From: Nostoc sp. NIES-3756
GTDB lineage: Bacteria > Cyanobacteriota > Cyanobacteriia > Cyanobacteriales > Nostocaceae
Length of the DNA stretch: 64,000 nt
NCBI RefSeq assembly: GCF_001548375.1
Contig: NZ_AP017295.1
Location: 4,436,501 to 4,500,500, forward strand
Direction of reading: 5' to 3'
Numbering within the stretch: the stretch's first letter is position 1; every line of letters begins with the position of its first letter. The notes beneath the pieces were generated by a model, which worked only from the letters and a program-made list of their open reading frames with translations, was not told the origin of the DNA and made no database searches. The position numbers and the translations under genes are program-made. Shown here piece after piece: positions 61,949 through 64,000 of the stretch.

Positions 61949-64000
61949 CTAAAAAACAATAATCACCCACATACTAGCAGCTAAAATAATAGCTGCTAGG
62001 TGTTGCCAAATCATAGCTCTTAAAGATAGCCGAGCAATTTTTTGAGTTAATACTATCGTTAACAGCACGGAAAAGATGAGGGTTGCACCCTGTAAAAAGG
62101 CAATTACTGCTGGGTGTGCTACTAATATTGGTAATTGCTCACCACTTAATCCAAAAGTGGCAAAGGTTGTGGGTATAATTTTTCCGCCTTCGCTTAAACC
62201 CAAACGCAGATAATGAGCTAAATTTCCTCCTAATACTAACGGTAAATAACCATAGGCAAGTTCAATAAAGCGTCGAGGTTTACGGCGAGTATTGAATAAT
62301 TTAATTAAGCCGTAGGCTAATAAAACTACAGCAGCCGGAGTCAACAAAGCTAAAATTGAGATTACCAAATGTAGCCAAAATTGAGTTAAATCGAGTTGTA
62401 AACCCAACCAAGCTAGTAATTCTGGTAAACGATGTAGATAAATTCCCCCTAACAGTAATAACAATAATGCAACTTCATAGTTAAGTGGTACATGAGTTGT
62501 CCACAGTTCAATACCTGGAGGACGTAGGTTAAACTCAACGGAACGATGGGGACAGGCTTTGAGACAAGTCATGCACAAAACACAATCACGGTTATCTTCC
62601 AACTGTGCAGGATGGGAATATAAAGGACAACCATCTGTTTCCATCCCTTCGCCTTTTTGGGGGCCGCCTTTGTAACATTGATAGGTGGTACAAGTAGCAG
62701 AACAAATGCCTTGCTGCGCCCTTAGTTCTGTCATAGAAAGTTTAGCAAATAAGCCATTCATTCCCCCGATGGGGCATAGATATCGACACCAAAATCTCCG
62801 CTCAAATAGAGCAGAAAATATCATTGCCCCGGCAGTAATTAATAATAGTAAACAGGCGGAAAGATAGGCGGTATTTTCTAAGTGCCAAAGTTCTTCCCAA
62901 AGGAAAATTAAGGTGAATAAACCAAATAAAAACCATCCGCCCCATTTCTCAGCTTTTTCTCGTGGCCAGCGTTTAAGTTTACGCGGGAATAACCACAGTG
63001 ATAATTTTTGGGTGATTTCACCGTAAATCATGAAGGGACAGACAGCACACCACACCCGCCCTAAGAAGGGGAAAATAAATAGGATGATAGGCCACCACCA
63101 AGCCCAAAATAAATTTAAGGCAAAATTGCGATCGCGTGTTTGCGGCCCCACAAACAATACACCCACAATAAACGCAAACGCCGCTACAGTAAAACCATAG
63201 TTAATTTTGTCAGGCCACCAAGAACTCCGCAAAAATCGCCGTAAATCAGGATATAAGTTTAAAAGATTGACACGAAATTGCTTTTTCTTAGTTTCCGCCG
63301 CCCAGAATATTTCCTCTGTTAATTCTCGGCGTTCTCCAGCTTGAACAATAGCCCGTTCTACCAGGTTTTTCAACTCCTTGAGGTTTCCGGGAAAATCGTA
63401 TGACTGGAGGCGGCGTAAGGCTTCTGGGGTAATGTGGGGTTTGTCAACTCCACGCGATCGCACATACAAGCTGGTGTAATATTCAACCTGGGATTTAATA
63501 TCCGCTTTTCGCACCCGCAACGGCGGAACTTTGATAATGTGTCCCACACAGCGTTCTATCTTCGACTCGGTTTTCTCCGAAACAATTAAAATTCGCGCTT
63601 TACTGGTACGTGGTTCCGCCGCAGGTTCCCCTTGTCGCGTTACAGGGGTATACATATTTGTTGTGAGTAACTGCGCCACAGGTTGTAGTAACTCTGGTGG
63701 TAGTTCTTGCAAGTTGTTAAGGACTAAACTACCTTCCCCCAACCATTCCAACAGTCCAGGTTTCCCACCAGCACGCCCAAATAAATCAGCACCGCTAGTT
63801 TGCAAAATGCCACAATTGATTTTAATAATTGGTTCGCGTCGTTTAGGCGAACTAAAATGTATTAAAGCGGCAATATTATCCTTTTCTAACCCTGGTTCAC
63901 CGAATATTTCTACAGACTTCCTATCAGCCGCAGCTTCGCGTATTTGTTCCCGCAGCCTTACAGCGTAACGACTTGTCCCGACAATTCCCCGTTGCGCTTT
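61949..64000 (-). CDS. Degenerate NtrC-type AAA+ domain fused to NosR/NapH-like Fe-S membrane protein (partial)
   Basis: The frame is open to the right edge of the window, so the N-terminus is missing; 683 codons are visible. The first about 230 residues resemble a sigma-54 activator AAA+ domain (an SRYAVRLREQIREAA start, FGEPG, NLKELKNLVERAIV lid), but Walker A is FGEPGLEKD, Walker B is SLVLNNLQEL and no GAFTGA loop is present. Then come several membrane helices with WCAVCPF and CRYLCPIGG, a CSATCTTYQC group, one classical cluster CVLCMTCLKACP, and five more helices. The second half resembles NosR/NapH/CcoG-like electron carriers. It could be a membrane redox relay with a regulatory domain. 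Confidence 0.72.
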   Translation of the reverse strand, partial: KAQRGIVGTSRYAVRLREQIREAAADRKSVEIFGEPGLEKDNIAALIHFSSPKRREPIIKINCGILQTSGADLFGRAGGKPGLLEWLGEGSLVLNNLQELPPELLQPVAQLLTTNMYTPVTRQGEPAAEPRTSKARILIVSEKTESKIERCVGHIIKVPPLRVRKADIKSQVEYYTSLYVRSRGVDKPHITPEALRRLQSYDFPGNLKELKNLVERAIVQAGERRELTEEIFWAAETKKKQFRVNLLNLYPDLRRFLRSSWWPDKINYGFTVAAFAFIVGVLFVGPQTRDRNFALNLFWAWWWPIILFIFPFLGRVWCAVCPFMIYGEITQKLSLWLFPRKLKRWPREKAEKWGGWFLFGLFTLIFLWEELWHLENTAYLSACLLLLITAGAMIFSALFERRFWCRYLCPIGGMNGLFAKLSMTELRAQQGICSATCTTYQCYKGGPQKGEGMETDGCPLYSHPAQLEDNRDCVLCMTCLKACPHRSVEFNLRPPGIELWTTHVPLNYEVALLLLLLGGIYLHRLPELLAWLGLQLDLTQFWLHLVISILALLTPAAVVLLAYGLIKLFNTRRKPRRFIELAYGYLPLVLGGNLAHYLRLGLSEGGKIIPTTFATFGLSGEQLPILVAHPAVIAFLQGATLIFSVLLTIVLTQKIARLSLRAMIWQHLAAIILAASMWVIIVF

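Overview
The window looks like chromosome of a filamentous, heterocyst-type cyanobacterium (Nostoc/Anabaena/Trichormus group). The reasons are the very frequent HIP1 octamer GCGATCGC, heptamer short tandem repeats (STRR) between genes, PEP-CTERM proteins, cyanobacterial-type genes (LrtA/HPF, a BgtB-type binding-protein/permease fusion, PrxQ, an HTH-TPR-receptor protein, Uma2) and abundant palindromic dispersed repeats. No rRNA or tRNA gene was recognised.

Layout. 1-9 kb: end of a sodium:solute symporter, a TPR lipoprotein, RNase D, DnaK, a PEP-CTERM protein and two poorly known exported or membrane proteins. 9-13 kb: a U32-family protein (RlhA-like) and a cysteine-rich copper-storage-type protein. 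13-27.6 kb: a YtfQRT/YjfF-type sugar ABC transporter whose binding protein and ATPase are separated from its two permeases by about 10 kb. That interval holds an unusual cytosolic receptor-domain protein, a split 5-oxoprolinase (HyuA/HyuB), a truncated NACHT-HEAT protein and two dead transposases. 28-41.6 kb: mostly housekeeping and small genes (kinase-like protein, hydrolase, acetyltransferase, peptide-binding lipoprotein, HGSNAT-like acyltransferase, Uma2, PrxQ, LrtA, LipB, basic amino-acid transporter, SugE/Gdx). 41.7-47 kb: a two-component cluster with two intact receiver-kinases, a NarL-type regulator, one response regulator killed by a single TAG codon and one kinase lacking its HisKA region. 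47-56 kb: a broken P-loop ATPase, a cyclase-family protein, an aldehyde dehydrogenase, a copper P-type ATPase with a small membrane protein, and an M16 peptidase. 56.4-58.8 kb: a complete type II restriction-modification system with a controller gene and matching operator-like boxes in both promoters. 59-64 kb: SufE with an alpha/beta-fold protein lacking the nucleophile serine, a secreted protein of unknown function, and a partial gene fusing a degenerate NtrC-type AAA+ domain to a NosR/NapH-like iron-sulfur membrane protein.

The main themes are decay and mobility. Several genes are truncated, the dispersed repeats include one with terminal inverted repeats and flanking direct repeats, and a purine/pyrimidine hairpin repeat sits in frame inside the copper ATPase gene. 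The most notable systems are the R-M module with its predicted C-boxes, the cytosolic receptor protein next to the oxoprolinase genes, and the AAA+/Fe-S fusion at the right edge.
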